From CAZYXZ01 sp964651395 (lineage in GTDB: Bacteria; Actinomycetota; Actinomycetes; BP-191), in contig CAZYXZ010000028.1 in NCBI GenBank assembly GCA_964651395.1, positions 1 to 35,446 on the forward strand: 35,446 nucleotides of DNA. The letters are read 5' to 3'. Made by a program: the position numbers and the translations under genes. Positions 1 to 5,970 of the stretch are shown in pieces. The notes below the pieces were generated by a model that saw only the letters and a list, made by a program, of their open reading frames with translations, had not been told where the DNA came from and searched no databases. The stretch's first letter is position 1. Each line of letters opens with the position of its first letter.

Positions 1-545
1 GGGTCGCCGCCGATGCCGACCGCGGTCGTGAACCCGATGTCCCGCAGCTCGTACATCATCTGGTAGGTCAGCGTGCCGCTCTTCGAGACCAGCCCGATGC
101 GGCCGGGCTTGGTGATGTCGGCGGGGATGATGCCGACGTTGCTGCGGCCCACCGAGATGATGCCGGGACAGTTCGGCCCGATCATGCGGGTCTTGTTGCC
201 CTGCTGGCAGAGGTAGGCCCACGCCTCGGTCGAGTCCTTGACCGGCACGCCCTCGGTGATGACGACGGCCAGCGGTACGCCGGCGTCGGCCACCTCGATG
301 ATCGCGGCCTTCGTGAACTTCGGCGGCACGAAGATGACCGACACGTTCGCGCCGGTGCCCTCCACCGCCGCGGCGACGGAGTCGAAGACCGGGATGCCGT
401 CGAGCTCCTGGCCGCCCTTGCCCGGCGTCACGCCGGCGACGACGTTCGTCCCGCTGGCCACCATGCGCCGGGTGTGCTTGCTGCCCTCGCCGCCGGTGAT
501 GCCCTGGACGAGCACCCGGCTCGTCTCGTCGATGAAGATCGCCAT
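1..545 (-). CDS. sucD: Succinyl-CoA ligase [ADP-forming] alpha subunit, N-terminal part (cut by window edge)
   Basis: Alpha subunit of succinyl-CoA synthetase, a cytosolic TCA-cycle enzyme that interconverts succinyl-CoA and succinate with formation of ATP or GTP. About 181 of the usual 290-300 residues are present. The protein opens MAIFIDETSRVLVQGITG and carries the CoA-binding Rossmann segment (GxTGxxG-like, GGEGSKHT), PGKGG, and the GPNCPG and SKSGTL stretches typical of the family. The phosphorylated histidine lies in the missing C-terminal part. The ATG at 545 follows the sucC stop by 13 bases. An AAGGGGCC ribosome site overlaps the sucC stop, so the two subunits are probably translated together in equal amounts. 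Identification is secure; only the 3' end is unseen. Confidence 0.97.
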   Translation of the reverse strand, partial: MAIFIDETSRVLVQGITGGEGSKHTRRMVASGTNVVAGVTPGKGGQELDGIPVFDSVAAAVEGTGANVSVIFVPPKFTKAAIIEVADAGVPLAVVITEGVPVKDSTEAWAYLCQQGNKTRMIGPNCPGIISVGRSNVGIIPADITKPGRIGLVSKSGTLTYQMMYELRDIGFTTAVGIGGD

Positions 546-558
546 CTAGTCCGGCCCC

Positions 559-1734
559 TTAGCGATTCGCGTCGGCGTTGGCTGCCGAGAGCTCGGCGGC
601 CTTACGGGCCGCGCCGTCCATCGTGTCGACCGGGATCACGTGCGGCAGCGCGGCGTCGGCGAGGATCTGACGTCCCTCGATCGCGTTGTTGCCGTCGAGG
701 CGTACGACGATCGGCTTGGTCACGTCGCCGAGCGACTGCACCGCCTGCACGATGCCGTCGGCCACGGCGTCGCACATCGTGATGCCGCCGAAGATGTTCA
801 CGAAGACCGACCGCACCTCGGGGTCGCCGAGGACGATCGACAGGCCGTCGGCCATCACCTGCGCCGACGCGCCGCCGCCGATGTCGAGGAAGTTGGCCGG
901 CTTCACGCCGAGGTCCTCGCCGGCGTACGCGACGACGTCGAGCGTGCTCATCACCAGGCCGGCGCCGTTGCCGATGATGCCGACCTCGCCGGAGAGCTTG
1001 ACGTAGTTGAGGTCCTTCTCCTTGGCCAGCGCCTCGAGCGGGTCATCGGCCTGCTTGTCGGCCATCCCCGCGATCTCGGCCTGCCGGAAGAGCGCGTTGT
1101 CGTCGACGGTGACCTTGCCGTCGAGGGCCATGACGCGCCCGTCGCCGGTGAGGATCAGCGGGTTGACCTCGACCAGCGTGGCGTCGCGCGAGGTGAAGAC
1201 GTCCCACAGCTGGACCATGAGGTCCGCGGCGCCCTCGATCGCGGCCTCGTCGAGCTTCGCGTCCCGGACGAACCGCAGCGCGTCGTCCCGGGTGAGCCCG
1301 GCGAGCGCGTCGACCGGCTGGCGGACCAGCGCCGCCGGTTTGGTCCGCGCGACCTCCTCGATGTCCATGCCGCCCTCGGCCGAGCCCATGGCGAGGTAGG
1401 AGCGGTTGGCGCGGTCGAGCAGGATCGACGCGTAGTACTCGCGGGCGATGTCGCTGGCCGGCTCGACGAGGACGCGGTGGACCGTGTGGCCCTTGATGTC
1501 CATGCCGAGGATCGCGGCCGCCTTCTCGCGCGCGTCGTCGGGCGACTCGGCGACCTTGACGCCGCCGGCCTTGCCGCGGCCGCCGGTCTTCACCTGCGCC
1601 TTGACGACGACCCGCCCGCCGATCTGCTCGGCGATGGCGTACGCCTCGTCCGGTGTGGTCGCGACCTGTCCCTGCGGCACGGGGATGCCGTGCGCCGCGA
1701 AGACGGTCTTTGCCTGGTACTCGTAGAGGTCCAC
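559..1734 (-). CDS. sucC: Succinyl-CoA ligase [ADP-forming] beta subunit
   Basis: Nucleotide-binding beta subunit of succinyl-CoA synthetase and partner of the following sucD. At 391 residues it matches the family length (E. coli 388). The N-terminus MDLYEYQAKTVFAAHGIPVP starts an ATP-grasp domain with KAQVKTGGRGKAGGV and VEVNPL. The C-terminal domain carries the FLDIGGGA and VNIFGGIT stretches, which contact the alpha-subunit active site. The start is GTG at 1734. No good ribosome site is visible; instead a short perfect hairpin (1729-1745) covers the start codon, and a TAGAGT -10-like box lies at 1744-1749. The gene is probably read together with the cobalamin-binding gene that ends 19 bases upstream. 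Confidence 0.98.
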   Translation of the reverse strand: MDLYEYQAKTVFAAHGIPVPQGQVATTPDEAYAIAEQIGGRVVVKAQVKTGGRGKAGGVKVAESPDDAREKAAAILGMDIKGHTVHRVLVEPASDIAREYYASILLDRANRSYLAMGSAEGGMDIEEVARTKPAALVRQPVDALAGLTRDDALRFVRDAKLDEAAIEGAADLMVQLWDVFTSRDATLVEVNPLILTGDGRVMALDGKVTVDDNALFRQAEIAGMADKQADDPLEALAKEKDLNYVKLSGEVGIIGNGAGLVMSTLDVVAYAGEDLGVKPANFLDIGGGASAQVMADGLSIVLGDPEVRSVFVNIFGGITMCDAVADGIVQAVQSLGDVTKPIVVRLDGNNAIEGRQILADAALPHVIPVDTMDGAARKAAELSAANADANR

Positions 1735-1745
1735 GAGACGTGGAC
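1729..1745 (-). promoter_or_regulatory. Hairpin over the sucC start codon
   Basis: GTCCACG at 1729-1735 and CGTGGAC at 1739-1745 are perfect 7-base inverted arms with a 3-base loop. In the mRNA the GTG start codon of sucC (1734-1732) falls within one arm. A structure like this could damp initiation on a longer transcript from the upstream gene. A TAGAGT box at 1744-1749 might instead start a separate short-leader transcript. The pairing is seen directly; the regulatory role is inference. Confidence 0.4.
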
Positions 1746-1753
1746 TCTAGCCA

Positions 1754-2164
1754 CTACGCCGCGGGGGCTCCTACGTGACCCGTGATCCACTCGACGATGG
1801 ACTGGGTGGTCGCCCCGGGCGTGAAGATCTTCGCGACGCCCATCTTCTCCAGCTCGGGGATGTCCTCGGCCGGCACGATGCCGCCGCCGAAGACCACGAC
1901 GTCGGTGGCGTCGCGCTCCTTGAGCAGCTGGATCAGCTTCGCGAACAGCGTCATGTGCGCGCCCGACAGCACGGAGAGGCCGACGCAGTCGGCGTCCTCC
2001 TGGAGCACCGTCTCGACGATCTGCTCGGGCGTCTGGTGCAGGCCGGTGTAGATGACCTCCATGCCCGCGTCGCGCAGCGCCCGCGCGACCACCTTCGCGC
2101 CGCGGTCGTGCCCGTCGAGGCCCGGCTTCGCGACCACGACGCGGATACGACCGGTACTGACCAT
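1754..2164 (-). CDS. Cobalamin-binding small subunit of an acyl-CoA mutase (methylmalonyl/isobutyryl-CoA mutase type)
   Basis: A 136-residue stand-alone B12-binding domain. It shows the cobalamin fingerprint in order: GLDGHDRG (the DxHxxG lower-ligand loop, near residue 17), LSVLSGAH (SxL) and FGGGIVP (GG). In the family this domain holds adenosylcobalamin with base-off histidine ligation and works only with a separate TIM-barrel acyl-CoA mutase subunit. The length equals that of the isobutyryl-CoA mutase small subunit IcmB, but the mutase substrate cannot be told from this subunit. No large subunit lies in the window. A TAGTCT box 7 bases before the ATG at 2164 suggests a leaderless message. 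The gene reads into sucC and sucD, whose enzyme uses succinyl-CoA, the product of methylmalonyl-CoA mutase. Confidence 0.9.
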   Translation of the reverse strand: MVSTGRIRVVVAKPGLDGHDRGAKVVARALRDAGMEVIYTGLHQTPEQIVETVLQEDADCVGLSVLSGAHMTLFAKLIQLLKERDATDVVVFGGGIVPAEDIPELEKMGVAKIFTPGATTQSIVEWITGHVGAPAA

Positions 2165-2182
2165 GGGTGGAAGACTAGCCGG
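2165..2182. promoter_or_regulatory. 18-bp divergent promoter with overlapping -10 boxes
   Basis: Only 18 bases separate the ATG of the cobalamin-binding gene (2164, minus) from the GTG of the carboxyltransferase gene (2183, plus). On the minus strand TAGTCT (2177-2172) sits 7 bases before the ATG. On the plus strand AAGACT (2171-2176) sits 6 bases before the GTG. The two -10-like boxes share five base pairs, so one near-symmetric element could serve two leaderless transcripts starting about 19 bp apart. No transcription data support this yet. Confidence 0.45.
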
Positions 2183-3454
2183 GTGGGTGACTGGCGCGAC
2201 ACGCTGCTGCGCCGGTTCTCGTTCCCGGCGTACGAGCGGCTCGGGCGCAACCCGATCGGCTGGCCGGACTACGCGCCGGGTGAGGTGGTCCGCTACGCCA
2301 TCGGCGACATCGGCGAGCACCACGTCGTCGCCGCGGTCTGGGACTTCACGCAGTACGGCGGGAGCTTCGGCGAGCTGGACGCCACCGCCTTCGTCGACGC
2401 CGTCGATCGGGCCATCCAGTACTCCGAGCCGCTGGTGAGCTTCGTCCGCAGCGGCGGAGTGCGGCTCCAGGAGGGCATGGCCGCGCTCGTCGGCATGCCC
2501 CGCGCGCAGCTGGCGCTGCAGCGGCTCGCCCAGGCCGGCGTGCCGCATCTCGCGGTCGCCGACCACCCCACCACCGGCGGCGTCTTCGTCAGCGTGGTGT
2601 CCCGCGCCGACCTGCGGGTCGGCGTGCGGGGCGCCACGGTCGGCTTCGCCGGCCCGCGCGTCGTCGAGGCCCTGACCGGCGCCGCACCCGGCCCGGACAG
2701 CCACACGGCGGAGTCGGCGTACGCCGCGGGACTCCTGGATGCCGTCGTGCCGGAAGACCGCATCGGCGGCTGGCTGACCGGCGCCCTCGACGCGATGCAC
2801 GACGGACCTGCCGAAGGCGGCTCGGTCGTGGAGCTGCGCGCTCCCGGGCACGACGACGCCGTCTCGGCGTGGCTGACCCGGACGCGGGGTCGGTCGATGG
2901 TGCTCGTACAGCTCTCGCACGAGCCCGGCCGGCGGCCGGGAGTCGGCGGCTACCGGCTCGTCGTCCGCGCAGCGCGGCTGGCCGACCGGCTGCGCCGCCC
3001 GCTCGTCCTGCACGTCGACACGCCCAGCGCGGACCCGGGACCCGCGGCCGAGAGCGAGGGCATCGCGTCGGCCATCGCCGACGCGATGGACGCCGTCCTG
3101 GCCTGCCGCGCCCCGACGCTGGCCGTCGTCACCGGTGAGGGCGGGTCCGGAGGCGCCCTGGCCGCCAGCGTGGCCGACCGGGTGCTGATGTACCCGACCG
3201 CCTACTTCGCGGCGCTCGGCGCCGCCGGGGCGGGCGCCGCCTTGCGGATCAGCCCGGACGAGGCGGCCGACCGGATGGCCGTCCGCCCGGCGCAGCTCGT
3301 GGAGATGGGCTTCGCCGACTCGATCGTCGCGCCCGACGACCTCGGGCCGGCCGTCGCGGACCAGCTGGCTGAGCTGGGCGCCCTCGACGAGGAGGAGCGG
3401 CTCGGCGTACGGCGAGCGCGCTGGTCGGCGCCGCTGCCCGGGCAGCTCACGTGA
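2183..3454 (+). CDS. Acyl-CoA carboxylase carboxyltransferase, fused beta/alpha (AccD/AccA-like)
   Basis: A 423-residue protein with two crotonase-fold halves. The first resembles AccD: RLQEGMAALVGMPRAQLAL, HPTTGGVFVSV and GATVGFAGPRVVE. The second resembles AccA: VLHVDTPSADPGPAAES, GEGGSGGALAASVADRVLM and a final MGFADSIVAP. This fold transfers carboxyl groups from carboxybiotin to acyl-CoA in the cytosol. It lacks the N-terminal four-cysteine zinc finger of E. coli AccD. No biotin carrier or biotin carboxylase gene is nearby, so the acyl-CoA substrate is unknown; a C3 substrate would fit the adjoining mutase subunit (inference). The GTG start at 2183 is set by similarity and by the divergent neighbour; longer in-frame starts would run back through the cobalamin-binding gene. 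Confidence 0.88.
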   Translation: MGDWRDTLLRRFSFPAYERLGRNPIGWPDYAPGEVVRYAIGDIGEHHVVAAVWDFTQYGGSFGELDATAFVDAVDRAIQYSEPLVSFVRSGGVRLQEGMAALVGMPRAQLALQRLAQAGVPHLAVADHPTTGGVFVSVVSRADLRVGVRGATVGFAGPRVVEALTGAAPGPDSHTAESAYAAGLLDAVVPEDRIGGWLTGALDAMHDGPAEGGSVVELRAPGHDDAVSAWLTRTRGRSMVLVQLSHEPGRRPGVGGYRLVVRAARLADRLRRPLVLHVDTPSADPGPAAESEGIASAIADAMDAVLACRAPTLAVVTGEGGSGGALAASVADRVLMYPTAYFAALGAAGAGAALRISPDEAADRMAVRPAQLVEMGFADSIVAPDDLGPAVADQLAELGALDEEERLGVRRARWSAPLPGQLT

Positions 3455-4044
3455 CACCGGACCACGAGGAGCCCGACACGCCGGGCGGCCCGGTGGTTCC
3501 GGTCGGTGGTGGCGTGCCGGTCGACCCGGTCACCGGGCGCCGCTACGGCTTCCTGCCGCGCAAGGCGGCCGAGCGCAAGCACATCATCCGGGCCGAGCTC
3601 GGGCTGCCGTGGATCTTCGCTGCAGTCACGTTCGCCGTCGTCGTGCTGCTCGCCGGGCTGTTCCTCCTGCTGACCCGCTCGGACCACCCGGCCGGTTTCG
3701 ACGATGAGGGCTCGCTGACGCGCTACGCCCAGGGCGAGGTCAGCGTGCTGCAGAGCGGGACCGGCTGGCTGGACCGCCGGAGCGGCCTCACCGCGCTGGC
3801 CGGCGACGTGGGCTTCTGCCCCGCCGACGGCGGCTGGGTCGGGGCCGCCGACGAGCGCTACGACGAGCGAGGGCGGGGGGTCGGCACCGCGCCCGGCCTC
3901 GAGCTCTGGCCGGTCCGGGCCTCCGGCGGCCGGGTGTACGTCGACCCGCACCACCCGTTCCGGGCGGGAAGCGGCGCCGCGCCGCTGGCACCGTGCACCA
4001 CTCCGCGCGAGCTCGGCGAGCCGCCCGAACCGGACGGACTGTGA
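3451..4044 (+). CDS. Hypothetical single-pass membrane protein
   Basis: A 197-residue protein that I do not recognise. The N-terminal 50 residues are rich in Pro and Gly, followed by a basic stretch (RKAAERKH). A single membrane segment follows at about residues 51-73 (IFAAVTFAVVVLLAGLFLLL), and the C-terminal domain is probably extracytoplasmic and carries two Cys (CPADGG and PCTTP) that could pair. The GTG start overlaps the stop of the carboxyltransferase gene in a GTGA, so the two are translationally coupled. This implies a shared mRNA but not necessarily a shared function. Confidence 0.75.
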   Translation: MTPDHEEPDTPGGPVVPVGGGVPVDPVTGRRYGFLPRKAAERKHIIRAELGLPWIFAAVTFAVVVLLAGLFLLLTRSDHPAGFDDEGSLTRYAQGEVSVLQSGTGWLDRRSGLTALAGDVGFCPADGGWVGAADERYDERGRGVGTAPGLELWPVRASGGRVYVDPHHPFRAGSGAAPLAPCTTPRELGEPPEPDGL

Positions 4045-4084
4045 CGTACGGCACAGTGTCGCTCGCGCTTGTAGCCGCGGCGGG

Positions 4085-4140
4085 TTGAGCGTGCAGTAGG
4101 TTGGCTAGACCTTCCCCCTACGCCCTGACCTGGCGGAGGA
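4085..4140 (+). promoter_or_regulatory. Candidate promoter and ribosome site of the alpha/beta hydrolase gene
   Basis: TTGAGC at 4085-4090 followed by TAGACC at 4106-4111 resembles a sigma-70 promoter with a short 15-bp spacer. A strong GGAGGAG ribosome site (4135-4141) lies 5 bases before the GTG at 4147. The ribosome site is clear; the promoter boxes are weak. Confidence 0.3.
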
Positions 4141-4146
4141 GTACGC

Positions 4147-5085
4147 GTGAAGGAAGCGTTCAGCCGCTCGCAGGCAGCTGTTCGGCGCGGTTCCAAGGCG
4201 CTGCTGTCGCCGGCCGGACTGCGCGGCGCGGTCGTGGAGACCGCCTGGACCGCCACGCACGTCGCGTTCTACCCGCTCGGCCTGCTGCGCGAGCGGCTGA
4301 AGGACGGGCCGGACCGCTACACACTCGACGGCCTGCCGCCGGTCCAGCGTGGCCTGCTGCTCGGGGACGTCGAGGCCGCCGGGACGCCGATCGTGCTGGT
4401 GCACGGCTGGGTCGACAACCGCTCCATCTTCACCGTGCTGCGCCGGGCGCTGCAGCGCCGCGGCTTCGGCCGCGTCGTGACCATGAACTACAGCGTGTTC
4501 ACCTACGACATCCCGCGGGCCGCACGGCGGCTGGGCCAGCTGATCGAGCAGGTGTGCGCCGAGACCGGCTACGAGCGGGTCCACGTGGTCGGCCACAGCA
4601 TGGGCGGCCTCGTCGCGCGCTACTACGTGCAGCGGCTTGGCGGCGACGAGCGCGTGCACACGCTGGCCACGCTCGGCGCGCCGCACTCCGGGACCCGCGC
4701 CGCCCACCTCATGGTCGGCCGGGCCGTGAAGCAGCTGCGGCCCGGGTCGGAGCTGCTGGCGGAGCTGGCGGCCCCCGCGCTGGGCTGCCGCACCCGGGTG
4801 ATCTCCGTCTGGAGCGACATCGACCACATGGTCGTGCCCAAGTCCTCCGCCCGGCTGGACCATCCCGACCTGTCGGCCCGCAACGTCCTCATCCGCGGGG
4901 TCGGGCACCTGTCGCTGCCGATCGACGGCCGCGTCGTGTTCGAGATCGTGAGCGCGTTCGCCCACCTGGACGAGGCCGGCACGACCATCGCGGCCGGGGT
5001 CACCCAGATCAGCGGGGCCGAGGACTCGCCCCCCGCCCGGGTACGCCGGACGCTGCGCCGGCCGCGTACCGAACAGGCGCTCTGA
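4147..5085 (+). CDS. Alpha/beta hydrolase, lipase/esterase family
   Basis: A 312-residue alpha/beta-hydrolase. The oxyanion strand is VLVHGWVDNRSIF, the nucleophile elbow is GHSMGG with Ser151, the probable acid is Asp226 in SDIDHMVVP, and the catalytic His254 is in GVGHLSLP. The pattern is that of class-2/EstA-like triacylglycerol lipases and of lecithin-cholesterol acyltransferase-like esterases. There is no signal peptide, so the enzyme is probably cytosolic or membrane-associated; the N-terminal 60 residues are amphipathic. The start is GTG at 4147 behind a strong GGAGGAG. The natural substrate cannot be read from the sequence. Confidence 0.88.
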   Translation: MKEAFSRSQAAVRRGSKALLSPAGLRGAVVETAWTATHVAFYPLGLLRERLKDGPDRYTLDGLPPVQRGLLLGDVEAAGTPIVLVHGWVDNRSIFTVLRRALQRRGFGRVVTMNYSVFTYDIPRAARRLGQLIEQVCAETGYERVHVVGHSMGGLVARYYVQRLGGDERVHTLATLGAPHSGTRAAHLMVGRAVKQLRPGSELLAELAAPALGCRTRVISVWSDIDHMVVPKSSARLDHPDLSARNVLIRGVGHLSLPIDGRVVFEIVSAFAHLDEAGTTIAAGVTQISGAEDSPPARVRRTLRRPRTEQAL

Positions 5086-5130
5086 GCCAGATCGGGCTCC
5101 TCACGAGGTAAGTGTCCTCTCACCACGAAT

Positions 5131-5271
5131 TAGGGTTGAAACCTTGTGCGGCCCGATCACACATGGTTACGATCCGATCACGACACCGCCCGGGGCTGGG
5201 GTTATTGGGCGGTTGGCAGCCGGTTCTTGGCGAGGCTGCCGGTTCTGTTTCCCGACGGAAGGCCAGTCCTC
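5131..5271 (+). promoter_or_regulatory. Promoter and structured 5' leader of the M23 peptidase gene
   Basis: TAGGGT at 5131-5136 is a good -10 box and puts transcription start near 5143, leaving a leader of about 130 bases before the GTG at 5272. The leader holds two neighbouring perfect stems: ACCGCCC (5185-5191) with GGGCGGT (5207-5213), and GGCAGCC (5215-5221) with GGCTGCC (5234-5240). A T-rich TTCTGTTT and the ribosome site GGAAGG (5257-5262) follow. The element GCCGGTTCT is repeated at 5219 and 5238. Actinobacterial cell-wall hydrolase genes are often under RNA control, but I find no c-di-AMP riboswitch signature here, so any regulatory role is inference. Confidence 0.45.
5153..5181 (+). 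repeat. Direct repeat CCGATCAC, 21 bp apart
   Basis: CCGATCAC occurs at 5153-5160 and again at 5174-5181, exactly 21 bp (two helical turns) apart, just downstream of the presumed transcription start of the M23 gene. The spacing would suit a protein dimer bound on one DNA face. The repeat is seen directly; the function is unknown. Confidence 0.4.
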
Positions 5272-5970
5272 GTGCGGCTGCGTGCGCTCTGCGAACGCCT
5301 GCCACAAGTCGCGGTGCCCCAGCTCACGCTGCGCCGCGCCCGGCCGGCGGGGGTGCACGCCGAACGCCGTGGGCTGGGCGGTCCGCTGGCCCTGGCCGTC
5401 GGTCTGGCCGTCACCGGCCACTTCGCCGCCCCCCGGACCCCGGCCCAGGCCGACCTGCCGATCATGGCGTCCGCCCCGGCGTCGGGCTTCACGGGCCGCC
5501 TGGCCGCGATGACGCTGGCCGCCCCGCGGGCGGCCGCCGTACCCACCCGCCGCCCGGTCAGGGCCACGCGTGACCGACTGCCCGCCGGCGCCTGGGTCCG
5601 CCCGACGAACGGCCCGGTGACGTCGCTGTTCGGGATGCGCTGGGGTCGCATGCACGAGGGCATCGACTTCGGGGTGAACACCGGCACCCCGGTCTACGCC
5701 GTGGCCGACGGCACGGTCATCCAGGCCGGCCCGTACAGCAGCTACGGCAACCTCATCCTCGTGCGGCACGCGGGCAACGTCGTGACGGCGTACGCGCACC
5801 TGTCCAAGGTTCTCGTGCGCGGCGGCCGGGTCAGCCGCGGCCAGCAGATCGGCAAGAGCGGCAACACGGGGCACTCCACCGGCCCGCACCTGCACTTCGA
5901 GGTCCGCGGCAACGGCAGCGTGCCGGTGAACCCCCTCACCCAGCTCCGCAAGCACGGCGTGCGCATCTAG
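5272..5970 (+). CDS. M23 family metallopeptidase (peptidoglycan endopeptidase)
   Basis: A LytM-type zinc endopeptidase that cuts peptidoglycan cross-bridges in the cell wall. With the GTG at 5272 it has 232 residues: a basic N-terminus, a hydrophobic export segment at about residues 40-55 (GPLALAVGLAVTGHFAAP), a low-complexity linker, and the M23 domain from about residue 110. Zinc and catalytic residues are His128 and Asp132 in HEGIDFG and the HxH pair His206/His208 in PHLHFEV, so the site is complete. I chose 5272 because GGAAGG lies 9 bases upstream; an in-frame GTG at 5146 would add 42 residues but read through the structured leader. The stop abuts the stop of the convergent pcrA gene. 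Confidence 0.9.
   Translation: MRLRALCERLPQVAVPQLTLRRARPAGVHAERRGLGGPLALAVGLAVTGHFAAPRTPAQADLPIMASAPASGFTGRLAAMTLAAPRAAAVPTRRPVRATRDRLPAGAWVRPTNGPVTSLFGMRWGRMHEGIDFGVNTGTPVYAVADGTVIQAGPYSSYGNLILVRHAGNVVTAYAHLSKVLVRGGRVSRGQQIGKSGNTGHSTGPHLHFEVRGNGSVPVNPLTQLRKHGVRI

Noticed and set aside
640..1785. Long open frame opposite sucC
   Set aside because: High-GC shadow frame: its composition (Arg, Asp, Val, Leu repeats) has no fold features, and the opposite strand is clearly sucC. The same applies to other long frames opposite pcrA, guaA, the M6 protease and the esterase.
5143..5271. c-di-AMP (ydaO/yuaA) riboswitch upstream of the M23 gene
   Set aside because: The gene type fits, but I could not find the conserved GGGGUGAA-like and GAACCCGAC-like blocks, so only a structured leader is claimed.
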